Shown: piece by piece, positions 45,068 through 56,436 of the stretch
Layout of the letters: each line of letters begins with the position of its first letter
Numbering within the stretch: the stretch's first letter is position 1
NCBI GenBank assembly: GCA_037447655.1
Contig: JBBHKE010001770.1
Location: 134,704-198,703, forward strand
DNA length: 64,000 nt
Source of the DNA: Zygnema cylindricum
Lineage: Eukaryota; Streptophyta; Zygnematophyceae; Zygnematales; Zygnemataceae
Direction of reading: 5' to 3'
Notes under the pieces: model-generated
Told to the model about the DNA's origin: nothing
The model's database searches: none
Seen by the model: only the letters and a program-made list of their open reading frames with translations
Position numbers and translations under genes: made by a program

Positions 45068-46637
45068 TTAAACTTCCATTATCGATCGCATTTCATCATT
45101 CGCCACGGAGATCTGTTGATCCTTTTCCGAGGCTGAAAAAGCTTCTTGTATGGTGACTAGCTCCATGATCCTTTTCCGGGGCTGAAAAAGCTTCTTGTAT
45201 GGTGACTGGCTCCATTGTTGTGGCAGAAAATAGAGCATGTTCCACCGGTTCACCTCGCAGCTTGCTGCTTTGCCTTCTTCACCTTGGAAAATCTGAGGCT
45301 GGAACTGTTGGATCCGTACATTGCCGTCGAGGAGGAGGAAGAGGAGGTGGAGGAGGAGGAGCTTGTTGTACAGGTTGAATGACCGGAAATTCCAGAGTAG
45401 GAATAGAGAAGGACTTGTGAAAGAGGAAAGGGGAACATTTTCAAAAATTACATATTCTTGATTTTTGGCATTTTTCTCAAAATTTGTCATGCCAAAAACA
45501 TCAACCATTTGACTTTCTTCCTCAACCTGAATATTCCTAGCGACCTGAAGAGTTTTATTATCTGGATTATAAACTCTATAGCCTACTGACTCATCATCAT
45601 AGCCCATAAAAATTTCCGGAATAGATTTTGGATGAAGCTTAGAAATAGGAAGATTATCCAAAATAAAACATTTGCTACCAAAAACCCGGAAGTGACTTAC
45701 ATTGGGTTTCTTTCTGGTCCATAATTCATAGGGTGTATTCCCTTTACCGCCTTTGTTTCTATTCTATTCCTAATATAAGATGCACAAGAGAAAGCCTCAC
45801 CCCAAAATTTAAAATCTATTCCTTTATCCAACATCATAGATTTTGCACTCTCCATTAAAGTTCGGTTAAGTCTTTCGGATACTCCGTTTTGCCCCGGAGT
45901 ATAGGGAACTGTAAATTGACGAGAGATGCCATGTTCCCTTAAATAATCCGAGAATGCATTTGAAATATATTCTCCCCCGTTGTCGGACCAAAGAGAGAGA
46001 ATCGGCTTCCCATAAAGCTTTTCCGCCCACATCCGAAAATGCTTGATGTGAGTGAACACTTCACTCTTCTCCTTCATGAAGTAAACTCTGCTCTATCGCA
46101 AGAAGTCATCCGTAAAAGTAACTAGAAACCGGTTGCCACTTAGGGAAGGGACTTTTGACGGTCCCCACACGTCTAAATGAATAACTTGTAGCAAATCCGT
46201 GGTCGGTTATCCGCGGTCTGAGGTAGAGGTAGCTTGTGAAGCTTCCCCAAAGCACAACCATCACATATATGAGATTATTTTTGTCCTAAATTTACACCAT
46301 CTATCATATTTTGTTCCACCATTTTATCAAGTTTCTCATGATGAACATGGCCGAGCCTCTTATGCCACAAAACATTTTCCGGAAGGACACTGGTGTATGT
46401 AAAGTCAATTTCAATAGCCAAGTCCATCCGGTAAAACAAGTTTGGGCCTCTAGTTCCTACCAAGGCTACTCTTCCATCTTTGCTTACTACCTTTTTCCCA
46501 TTCTTTTGCAAAATTTCAAATCCTTTCATTTCGGCAACCGAAGTGAAAAACCAATTTTTCTTAAATTTTGGAATATAGAGAACATCATGTAAAGTTCTCT
46601 TTACAATATGACCATTGATGTCACATGCTAACTCCAC
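45068..46637 (-). pseudogene. pol: Element K integrase region, broken
   Basis: The pre-integrase domain (LWHKRLGHVHHEK) is at 46637-46275 and the integrase core (LWSDNGGEYISN, NGVSERLNRT) at 46077-45697. The integrase C-terminus and linker are at 45661-45068. The joins at about 46275-46080 and 45690 are frame-broken. In the linker a 54 bp block around gcttcttgtatggtgactgg is duplicated (about 45130-45215). Confidence 0.8.
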
Positions 46638-46684
46638 GCTTCCCTTTGCGTAGCCGCCACACCGGTATCATCGTCGTAATAAAT

Positions 46685-47778
46685 TCAACGAGTCAAAATC
46701 GGAGTAAGGGCTTTGAAGTAAGTCCGGTTGCCGCACATGTGGGAAGAGCACCCGGAGTCCATAATCCATCCATTCTCTTGAGGCCCCTCCATGATATCTT
46801 TTGCAAGGGCAAAGAACTCATCATCTTTCGATTGCGGAAATCTGACCACATCATCTTTTTCCCCCAACGGTTCATCTTGTGGCGTCTCATCAAATGCAAG
46901 GAACGCCGCATTTTTCACCGCAGTTTTGATGCCGACACATTTGAAGGTGGTTCCTCCGATCGCACCTTCCATCCCGCACGGTAAATACCTGTTTCACACG
47001 CTTTTATAAATGCCGTGCACAGCCGGAAAACATGACCTTGACCGAAGCAATAGACACACCTATCATATTGCTTATAATTAGGATTAGGGGTGAAGTTCCT
47101 ATTTCCGGAAAATCTAGCAGGCCTATATGTCTGAGCATTGTACGCTACCGCTGATTTTCCACCATTCAATGCTATCTGAGTTGCCTCTTCCTCTAAAATG
47201 TAAGCTTCAGCTACAGCTATATTCCATCTAGCCTTCCCTAACCTTTTCAATTGTTCCACGGCTCCTTTATATTTAGTAGGAAGCCCACTCATTAGAATCA
47301 TAGCTTGATGATATGGAGGAAATTTCCCCCCGGAACATGCGTTTTCCGACAACAAAAGCTTCAAGCCATTACAATAGGAGTTCATATCACCCTCGGTATA
47401 CTTATAATCCCAAATTTTCACAGCACTTATAACCTCATTCTGCTCACTAGCTAGGACATAGGACTCCCGCAAAGCCTTCTATATGTCAGATGCTTTAGAG
47501 ATATTGATATAAGTCATGTTCAAATTTTCGGACAAGAGTAATTTGAGAACATGCAATTCATCCTCATTTTTCTTTTCAAAATCGGGATCCGTATCCGGAA
47601 GAACACCGGAAATCACATCATACAATCTCACTTGCTTAAGGTAAGATTTAGTCAAATCCGCCCAATATAAATACTTTTGGCCATTAAACACCAGGATCCA
47701 TGAGGGTGGGCCCGTGACCTGTTGGTTTGAAGCAACCGGTGACCCAGAGGAAGAAGAAGAAGCACCAGCAGTTGCCAT
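46685..47778 (-). pseudogene. gag: Element K gag and protease, broken
   Basis: Starts at ATG 47778 within the 5' LTR (MATAGASSSSSGS). It reads through the primer site as QQVTGPPSW into the capsid region, and has one in-frame TAG at 47479. It then runs open to about 46975 with knuckle CVYCFGQGHVFRLC, and changes frame into the protease IMDSGCSSHMC (near 46740). The protease has Cys where Ala is usual after DSG. Confidence 0.85.
47708..47719 (-). other. Primer binding site of element K, variant half-tRNA type
   Basis: The - strand reads GGTCACGGGCCC directly after the LTR end CCAACA. Two changes from GGTTATGGGCCC would weaken pairing with initiator tRNA-Met. Confidence 0.65.
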
Positions 47779-48533
47779 AATATTTAGATTACAAAAGAGG
47801 AAACTCTCACGTAATCCACAAAAGGACTGACTTCACAATGAAGCCCCAAGCAAACCAGACTTACACTAGGTTTGCAAATTTTCCACAATATAAAAAGAAT
47901 AACAAAGAAATCACATGCAGAATTTCACAATGTTCTGATAAGAGATCACAATGATTTGCTATTCAAAAAGACACAAAAACCTCTTCGCAGTTTTCCATTC
48001 ACTGAATTCCTAACTCCAAAATATTATAAGTCCTACATATACAAAGTGAACCTACAGCTGATCTAAGCCGTACCACAATTACCGTGGTCTACCGATACAC
48101 TTAAACATTAATCAAACTAAACCCCGCCGTCTACCGTACAAGTATTTACATAATTCCTTAACCTTAGCCACCGCTAAAGTACGCAGTCAAAGTTCGTCTG
48201 CTGAAATGACGGCTTGGTCAATATTTCTCTTCCAAAAATGCCGTGAACTCCGTCCGCAGTCCGCGCATTCTATCATCCCCAAAGATGAACCTCCACGTGT
48301 AGATTTAGTCCCTTAAGAAAATCTGTACTTTGTCAGCCAACTCAACCAAGCTTGACTTCCCCACTGATCGACACGTGTACATGGAGTGTACCGAATTTGT
48401 GAACTTCCTTTGGAGTTACATACCACACCAAATCTTGTATACGTCAACTTAGTCTGTACATAAAACCGACCAAGTCTGGAATCTCTTTCTCACACACGAG
48501 ATATAAGAGGACTAAAGGTTTCCAAAAAAAACA
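47720..48533 (-). repeat. Element K 5' LTR
   Basis: On + runs TGTTGGTTTGAAGC to AAAAAAACA, 814 bp. It includes the first gag codons at its inner edge. Confidence 0.88.
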
Positions 48534-49765
48534 GATATTATGTATGTACCGATATTATGTATTAATGCGTACCAATATTATGTATTAATGAGTACCGATA
48601 TTATGTATTAATATGTACCAATATTATGTATTAATGAGTACCGATATTTTGTATTAATGCTTACCAATATTATGTATTAATGAGTACCGATATTATGTAT
48701 TAATACGTACCAATATGATGTATTAATGAGTACCGATATTTTGTATTAATACGTACCGATATGATCTATTAATACGTACCGATATTATGTATTAATACGT
48801 ACCACTATTAGGTATTAATACGTACCGATATTAAGTATTAATACATACCGATATGATGTATTAATGCGTACTGATATTATGTATTAATGAGTACTGATAT
48901 TAGGTATTAATACGTACCGTTATTATGTATTAATACATACCGATATGATGTACTAATGAGTACCGATATTATGTATTAATACTAATATGAATCGATATTA
49001 TGTATTAATGATTACCAATTTGAAGTATTAATGAGTACCGATATTATGTATAAATGCGTACCAATATTATGTATTAATACGTATCGATATTATGTATTAA
49101 TGAGTACCGATATTAAGTTTTAATACTTACCGATATTATTAATTAATGAGTACCAATATTTTGTATTAATGAGAACCAAAATTAGGTATTAATACCTACT
49201 GTTATTATGTAATAATACATTCCGATATGATGTACTAAGGAGTACCGATATTATGTATTAATATGTACCGATATTATGTATTAATACGAACCGATATTAT
49301 GTATTAATGAGTACCGATATTAGGTATTAATACGTACTAATATTATGTATTAACGAGTACCGATTTTATGTATTAATACGTACCGATATTATGTGTTAAT
49401 GAGTACCGATATTAAGTATTAATATGTGTTGATATTATGTATTAATGAGTACCAATATTATGTATTAATACATATCTATATTATGTATTATTAAGTACCG
49501 ATATTATGTATTAACGAGTACCAATATTATGTATTAATGCTTACCAATATAAGGTATTAATACGTACCGATATTATGTATTAATACGTACCGATATTATG
49601 TGTTAATGAGTACCGATATTAAGTATTAATATGTGCCGATATTATGTATTAATGAGTACCGATATTATGTATTAATACATATCAGTATTATGTATTAATG
49701 ACTACCGATATTATGTATTAATAAGTACCGATATTATGTATTAATACGTACCGATATGATGTATT
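48534..49765 (+). repeat. 23 bp satellite array, segment 2
   Basis: About 50 degenerate copies of the same unit as segment 1. Variants of the last four positions (acgt, gagt, gcgt, tgct types) are interspersed without obvious higher-order structure. Ends at solo LTR G. Confidence 0.9.
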
Positions 49766-50923
49766 TGTTGTCCATAGCCATTTCTAGCCATGGATTCACA
49801 CTCGGAAGCACCACAGACAACCCCGAAAACAGCCTACTTTGGATACATACAGAATTCAACAGAATTAACAAAACAGGCTGAAACTACATTAAAAGATATA
49901 ATCTAGAATATAGAATAACTTCACAAATTTTCAGACAAAAATAATAAACATAGAGATCACATAATCTTTGCAAAGTTGCAAAAAAACAGTCTGCCAGAAA
50001 TTTGATAAAATAGACTAACTTCACAATGAAGTAAAACACAGACCAGGCACACAATAGGCCTGCAAATCTGTGACAAGATTACGAGTATAGATAGGAACAC
50101 ACATGCAGAATTTCAGATAATTCTGCCAACAGATCTGAGAGTAATTCTCAGATAAAATTACCAAAAATAACCATAAACAGTTTTGGTCCAAAAAGTTCCT
50201 ATGTCCTGAAATGACTGTCCTACAATATATACACTCAGGTTTACTACTATATGTACGGAGGAATACCAGCCGTACGTAATCTACCATCTACTTAAATTAA
50301 TCTGAGTATACCTGAATACTTCAAGGTATATCAGAAAATGTAATTTTACACTAATAATTAATGCACAAAAAGACAACAATGTTAAATCAAAATATTTACA
50401 CCGACGCTTCCATAAAATCCGCGTACTGAGTATCAACTTGATTATTCACTTGTGGACGAAAACACGTAGTGAGTCGACATCACATACGTACGGTCCACTT
50501 GATATCACGTCATCAAAATTGCGACCTCTTTAAAATATCGGCGGACGCCGTCCGCCCTCCAAATGTACCATGACCCACTTGCCGAAAAGAAACCGTACCT
50601 TCAAAATCATTTCCGTACTGAACGTGCGTCCTTTTCCATCCATGCCACTTGTCCCATTATGTTCGGTACGTGCGACGTACCATTTCAACCTCTTCGATTA
50701 TGTAACGTCGGATCGCTTCGCGATCCGCCGTCCATTTCCTCTTTATGCAAACCATACGTTCCAATATAATTCATACGTTTTCTCCCCCAATACGCAAATA
50801 CATTCGAACCTCCACATTAAACTTAGTGGGTACTCATGCATTACAAATCACATTGAGTACGCACACAACCTTACGTACGAATAAAATGTCATGCAAGCAC
50901 GAAACTAACATTTCAAAACAACA
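49766..50923 (-). mobile_element. Solo LTR G in the satellite
   Basis: 1158 bp, TGTTGTCCATAGCC to AAAACAACA on +, with a perfect 5 bp duplication gtatt (49761-49765 and 50924-50928) made of satellite sequence. On - it carries an orphan gag start near its inner end, similar to the element H start. It shares the hairpin cggatcgcttcgcgatccg (50709-50727) with solo LTR F. Confidence 0.9.
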
Positions 50924-51037
50924 GTATTAATATGTACTGATATTATGTATTATTACGTACCGATATTATGTATAAATGAGTAGCGATATCATGTGTTAAT
51001 ACGTACCAATATTATGTATTAATGCGTTCCAATATTA
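50924..51037 (+). repeat. 23 bp satellite array, segment 3
   Basis: Four to five units between solo LTR G and the hAT-type element. Confidence 0.85.
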
Positions 51038-52166
51038 TATTGTTGTGTATCCATAAAAAACTTATCGCGATAACACCGATACCGATAGTTATCGGTTATC
51101 GAACGGTTAGAGGTCCCGATATATCGGTCCGAGACCAACAAATTCCATATCGGCGATAACTTTAAAAATATATAGTACGCATTCTATAGTACCATATTAT
51201 ATACTGAATTATACTAATTACACTATATAGCGTGGTATGCCACGTACACTAATCTGTTCCGTAACAATTTGACTGAAAATTAATACGGACAACGCAGTAT
51301 AGAAAAAGTTGGCCAGTTAACTCAACAGTAGTTTTACAACAACGTACGAAATTTTACTGACAAACTGGTGAACATGGAACGGGAAAAAGACGACGGACAT
51401 AAAGTACAACGGACGCAAAATAACATTCTGCGCGCCGCTGGAATCGAACGGACGACTTGGAATGAGAGAATACGAGCGGACGGCTAGCATGAGCGCCGAC
51501 ATCACGGAATGGCTATTTTGGCGCCTTTTGCAAAAATAGCCGACAGATTGACACGTGGCACGTCTCCAGTGGATCTTAAGGAAGAAAAGGACAAAGCCAT
51601 GGCGTCAGATGTGAAAGGTACATCGTTTTTTGAATATGTACCAAAACCAAAACTGTACAGTTGAGTACATAATGTATGGATCTTGACAAACAGTCAAGAT
51701 GTTGCCATCAGATTAGAATGGACGCCATAAATTTATGTCAACAAAATTCAAGATTTTCCAAATCAAAATGATTGTGAAGTTGAGGAAATATGTTCTCGTT
51801 CCACGTGTTAGGCACACATATGTCACATGAACGGAAATCGGACGAACCTACTTATTTCTTGCGTGTTTTTTGCAGGAAAAAAAAAAAACAAAAGATACTG
51901 AAGCTGCCTGGTAATCATTTGAAAAAACTCTTTGGCAGTCGCTACAGTACCGTAGAGGACCTGACCGTACATTTATATGTATGGTCCGTACATATATTGC
52001 CGATAGTTATCGATAACGGTGTTATCGCCGATAAATACCTATAAATATCGGTTATTATCGGCGATAACACCGATAATGATATATCGTACCAACATATCAA
52101 TTATCGGGATACCCGAAAAAAGGTCCATATCCATTATAGGCAAATCCTTACCGATACACAACACTA
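51038..52166. mobile_element. Non-autonomous hAT-type element in the satellite
   Basis: 1129 bp with inverted ends (tattgttgtgtatcc left; tagtgttgtgtatcgg as read from the right) and an 8 bp flank duplication caatatta/caaaatta, one mismatch. Both ends hold runs of atcggcgataacaccgat-type palindromes (51060-51160 and 51995-52100). Central ORFs have no domain. The left ends at 1180 and 41421 look like relatives. Confidence 0.78.
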
Positions 52167-52227
52167 CAAAATTAGGTATTATTACGTACCGATATTATGT
52201 ATTTATACGTACCCATATTATGTATTA
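52167..52227 (+). repeat. 23 bp satellite array, segment 4
   Basis: The last two to three units. The array stops at about 52227 (attatgtatta then cttgtaacagg). Confidence 0.82.
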
Positions 52228-52793
52228 CTTGTAACAGGATCTCCAACCTCTCAAAGAAATCCCATTACTACAAACAATCCCAACCACATATTCCACACAT
52301 TGGAAAATACACATCCACATTGGACAACACTCACATAAGGATAAACTTTAAAATAGAAGAAGCTTTTGTCCACATAACATTAGCTTGGTCTCTTGCCCTT
52401 GTGGCTCAACCCTTCTTATTAAAGTGTTTTCCACTACCCTCCATTCTTAATAATTATATCTCTTAACTGCTAAAACATTATTTAGTTAGTAAGAGATTTC
52501 AATGCAAAATGCCTTTCCTCCAATTTGGTATTAATCGCTTAGGACCAAGATCAGCCGGAATTTCCACAAAATTTTCCAAAGGAAAAGATGTCTACTCTCC
52601 TCTTACACTTCACTATTTATCCATCTTCGCCTTGGACTCGCCAGGCTAGAGTCAACGCTATGTTTTAACACGCTTTTACCTGGCCAATCATTGATCAGCA
52701 AAGATTCAGACTCAACAATGCAAAAACATGTGAACTCTCTTACTAACTACTTATCACTTTACTAACCAATCAAACGTTACGTTTCACTACGTA
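52228..52793. other. Unassigned sequence between satellite and LTR L
   Basis: No gene or repeat recognised. C- and A-rich with no long ORF. It does not resemble the other unassigned stretches, and may be unique sequence. Confidence 0.4.
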
Positions 52794-53204
52794 ACATTTG
52801 TTGATATTTGAGTATTTTCTAGGTCTGTATTAGGATAGAAAAAGAGCTGAGGCGGTCTGCCTCTAACTCCCCTTTCCAAGCCCCCACACTTGTTGTAGTC
52901 ACAGAAGGCTGGATAGGGAGCTAGAGCCATGGCTGCCAAGGCTCTCTAGAGAAGACAAGGGGTAAATTAGGTATACTTACCAAAAGTAAGTTGACGGACC
53001 CAGGAATTGATCCTGGTACCTACCGTCCGTCAATCCGCATTAGCCGTTAGCTCTAGCCGTTATGTCTAGAACAGATATTAAGATATATAGGGTTTGACAA
53101 ATATATAAATCGTTATATGTAGATTAATCCGTTTAACGGCTAATAGATACTTCGTACATAGATACAGTTTAATTAGTACGAAGTACGGTATGGGGGCAGA
53201 ACGG

Positions 53205-53297
53205 ATACCGCGCATTTGTTTCGATAGCGAAACAAATACCGCGCATTTGTTTCGACAGCGAAACAAATACCGCGCATTTGTTTCGATAGCGAAACAA
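53205..53297 (+). repeat. Three 31 bp tandem units in LTR L
   Basis: Units start ataccgcgcatttgtttcg and end gcgaaacaa, and each is an inverted repeat (tttgtttcg/cgaaacaa). D, E and N LTRs have one copy-equivalent of the hairpin. Confidence 0.85.
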
Positions 53298-53663
53298 ATA
53301 CCGCGCGTCGAATTTCAGCGGCTAGGATTATAGCCGGTTTTGATCGGACGGCCACGATAGGCGCCGCGATCACGGAAAAGGTACTTTTGGCGTTTTACGG
53401 TCTTTGTCACGTCAGGTGACACGTGGCGTGATAACATTGGACTACGGGAATTCCGGAGATTACAGGAACTAATCCTGATTTGACACGTGTCGACATTTTG
53501 GCCATGTCGTACAATGGCCGTACAGAAAGTACACCGGCACCTGTACTTTTCTGTACGACACAGTAATTTGATTGGTGCCGTACTTCAGTAGATAGAGTTT
53601 TAGAGAGGGTATAGGACTTAGAAAATTTTGGGTAGGCAGCTGCCTCTCCCAGAGAGCACCCTG

Positions 53664-53670
53664 TATAAAT
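53664..53670 (+). promoter_or_regulatory. Putative TATA box of LTR L
   Basis: tataaat in the context agcaccctgtataaatggc. The paralogous LTR fragment has tataaaa at 59103-59109 in the same context. Position mid-to-late in the LTR fits a U3/R boundary. Confidence 0.6.
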
Positions 53671-54099
53671 GGCAAACTTTGGCCAGCCATAACTATCAAT
53701 TTACTTGACCATTTTCAGTGATTCTTTTTGCTGCGGACTCAGGGGAGTCTAGGCTACACAGGGGTGTAGTCGGTCAGAGTTTTTGTCTGCCAGGGTGGCT
53801 GTATTTCTAAGGGAAAGTCAAAGTGGGTGAATGTGTCCAAATCTCATATTCTAACTTTGCATTCTGTGATGGAACTGAGCACACAGAAAGTGTTATTTCA
53901 CAGGGGTGAATCTATATTAGGGTTCTGACTGTCAAGGGGTCAGTCATTTGGGTTTATATCAACTTGGAGTCGGCACTATCTAGATAAGCTTCTTTTGGAT
54001 CTGCATACTCTGAGGGCCAATGGAGGTCTCAGATTTTCAACATTTACGCACGAAATTGCGCGCCAAGCGATACGCGACTTCGCACGATGGTGCGTAACA

Positions 54100-54767
54100 A
54101 ATTCTCTTATCAGTTATCATACTTCTGGACATATATCCTAAAGTTTTTGTCACTCTTTTTACTACTCCATTTTGCTCCGGATTTTAGGGAACAATTCTCT
54201 CATGATGCAACAATATCATTGCAAGACTATCATGCTACTGCCTTTATAAACATAGGCCTCTATTTCTTGTTTTACTAATTGCTGCCTATGTATAGTCTCA
54301 CTCTTACAAATCTGAATTAGAGCTTCCTATATCTCTCAAGACTTGGTTTAGTTTATAAGAGTGATAGCTATAGACTTAGATAGGTTTCTAAGTATGATAT
54401 ATTTTGCTAGGTGTTTTTATATTGCCAGACTTTACTGTCATTTTTTTCAATTTTAGTTGCAACCCCTGCAAGTGGAACCGTAGTTGAGAGCCTAACTCAC
54501 CTCACCATCTATGTTCCTCTTCACTTCTCCCCTTTTTCCCTTACCGTGCCAATGGTTTTCCATTCACTGTCCGTTGCATCTAAAATCCGGTCGGTTTTCT
54601 GGGAAGCCTGTAGTGAGTTCCTCCAACGCCCCAGTGGCGGACACCTCACTTGGCCCGAAACAATTCCCCACAAGTTCTTTTTGAAAAGCAATCCCTCCAT
54701 TGTAAAATCCTAATAAGTGAAGTTTATTCGATCAAACATAGGCACCCTAGTCGGTGGGCCCATAACC
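54100..54767 (-). pseudogene. Copia element M: integrase and gag remnants
   Basis: - strand remains of an L-like copia. Near 54150-54195 it reads NPEQNGV with a stop just before it, a scrap of integrase. From about 54767 down to 54540 it reads QVMGPPTRVPMF and a Gag N-terminus similar to D's (LWGIVSGQVR), interrupted by stops. The half-tRNA site GGTTATGGGCCC (54756-54767) sits at the LTR edge. Confidence 0.65.
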
Positions 54768-55195
54768 TCAAACTTTGTTAGTTCCATTGTCCCACAATAT
54801 TTGCAAATCCAAGAAAACTAATCTAGATATCGCCGACCCCAAGTTTATATAAACCCAAATGATTGACCCCTTGACGATCATAACCCCATTATAGCTTCAC
54901 CCTTGTGAAATAAGACTCTCTGTGTGCTTAGTTCCACCACAGAATGCAAAGTTAGAATAAGAGTTTTGGACACATTCACCCACTTTGACTTTCCCTTAGA
55001 AATGCAGCAACCTTGGCAGGCAAAAACTTTGATCCACTACACCCCAGTGTAAAGACTCCCCTGAGTCTGCAAAAAAAAGAATCACTGAAAATGGTCAACT
55101 GAATTGATAGTTATGAATGGTCAAAGATGACTTGGTCAATTGAATTGATAGTTATAAATGGTCAAAGATGACCTTTTGTTCAAGAGCTCTCTCGA
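54768..55195 (-). repeat. Element M 5' LTR, partial
   Basis: Matches L-type LTR sequence in inverse orientation (gggtttatataaac, actttgcattctg and cacaggggtg equivalents). A 41 bp block is duplicated in tandem (55092-55132, 55133-55173). The distal part is missing. Confidence 0.7.
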
Positions 55196-55329
55196 TCGCA
55201 CAGCAAGATACCACATCAATTATTTTACAGTAGAGCAAGAGGCCATATACTCACTCTCCATGGTGGATTGAGCAATAATCTTTTGCAGCTTGTTGGTCCA
55301 ACAGCAAGCCCCATCACCCACATACAATA
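55196..55329 (-). pseudogene. D-family RNase H scrap
   Basis: The - strand reads the STMESEYMASCS and GDGACCW motifs of copia RNase H, close to D residues 1320-1355. It is a truncated fragment that ends at the start of element H. Confidence 0.7.
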
Positions 55330-56346
55330 TGTTGTATTTTGGAAACCTTTATTTTTCTCTATATCACATTGCTATGCTGCCATGCTGCGCTGGTCACACC
55401 GGAGCCATAGTAGTTGTATCGAAAAGATGTTGTGCTGCCATGCTGCGTTGGTCAAATCGTAGTTATAGCAGCTTGCGTACTAGGTACTAAGAGTATTGGA
55501 ACATACGGAATTGGACTTCAAGTGACGCGAAGAAACATAGACGAAAGTGCGGAATGTGTTGGAGAAATTAATGGCGGATCGCGAAGCGATCCGATGATTA
55601 ATATTTGAAATGATTTCTATTGTACGTCGGCCGTACGAAATATAATGCGGCGGTCAACATGTGATGAATTGAAGACGCGAAATTGCGTCTATTACATGAT
55701 ATTTTTTTTGGATGGTTCTGATTCGTTTGACGGAATTTGTAAGACTTGTAAATATTTAACAATGTTTGTCCTGTGTATTAATTATTAGTGTAGGTCTCCA
55801 GTACACTCACATTAATAGAGGTAGCTGATTGATTACGTACGGCTGGTATGCCTCCGTACAGTTAGTTGTAAGCTATAGTGTATATTTGTAGGACTTAGTC
55901 ATTTCTAGACTAAGGAACTTTTTGGACAGAAACTGTTTCTATTCCTTTTTGGGAATTTCATCTAAGAGTTGCTCTCAGTTCTATTGGCAAAATTACCTGA
56001 AATTTTGCATGTGTGTTCCTCTTTGCATTTTGAATATTGTGCCATATTTTCAGACCTATTTTATATCTGATTTGCTTGGGGCTTCATTGTGAAGTTGGTC
56101 AGATTTATCAAAGTTCTGGCAGGCTATTTTTCTGCAACTTTGACTGAGTGTTGTGATTATTCGGTTTGGTATTGTTATATGAAAATTGGTGGCAATACTT
56201 AGTGGCCTAGGAAATATCTGGTTGAGTAGTTTCAGCTTGGGATGGTTATATTGTAGAATTCTCAGTGGAATCAAAGTAGGCTGTTTTGGGGTAGTCTGTG
56301 GTGCTTCCGAGGGTACATTCATGGCTGAAAATGGCTATGAACAACA
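55330..56346 (+). repeat. Element H 5' LTR, chimeric
   Basis: The last part (about 55560-56346) matches solo LTR G, including hairpin cggatcgcgaagcgatccg (55575-55593) and the gag start ATGGCTGAAAATGGC (56321), and ends GAACAACA. The first 230 bases (TGTTGTATTTTGGAAACC onward) instead match 58522-58690. The two halves come from different LTR sources. Confidence 0.65.
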
Positions 56347-56357
56347 GGTTATGGGCC
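56347..56357 (+). other. Half-tRNA primer binding site of element H
   Basis: GGTTATGGGCC directly after the LTR end ACAACA, as in elements B, D and E. Confidence 0.8.
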
Positions 56358-56436
56358 ACGCCCATGGCTACCCATATTAGATGAATCAATCTTACCCATA
56401 TCTGATGGATCGAAATATTTCTATTGGAGGAGTATT

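Larger units (their letters stand above)
42685..48533 (-). mobile_element. Ty1/copia element K, degenerate, in the satellite
   Basis: - strand copia inserted in the 23 bp array. LTRs are 42685-43561 and 47720-48533. The flanks aatat and gatat match at 4/5. Gag and Pol domains are in copia order but broken. The gag start is inside the 5' LTR, as in B and D. Confidence 0.9.
52799..54039 (+). mobile_element. Solo LTR L, relative of the D/E/N family
   Basis: 1241 bp, TGTTGATATTTGAG to CAGATTTTCA, with a perfect 5 bp duplication acatt (52794-52798 and 54040-54044). Parts align with D-type LTRs (tattttctaggtct start region, ctctcccagagagc block, ggaggtctcag end) but it is clearly a separate family. 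It contains a TATA box and a tripled 31 bp repeat. Confidence 0.9.

Noticed and set aside
48534-49765. Possible CRISPR-like array
   Set aside because: The repeats are contiguous degenerate 23 bp units with no unique spacers, in a eukaryotic transposon context; it is a satellite.
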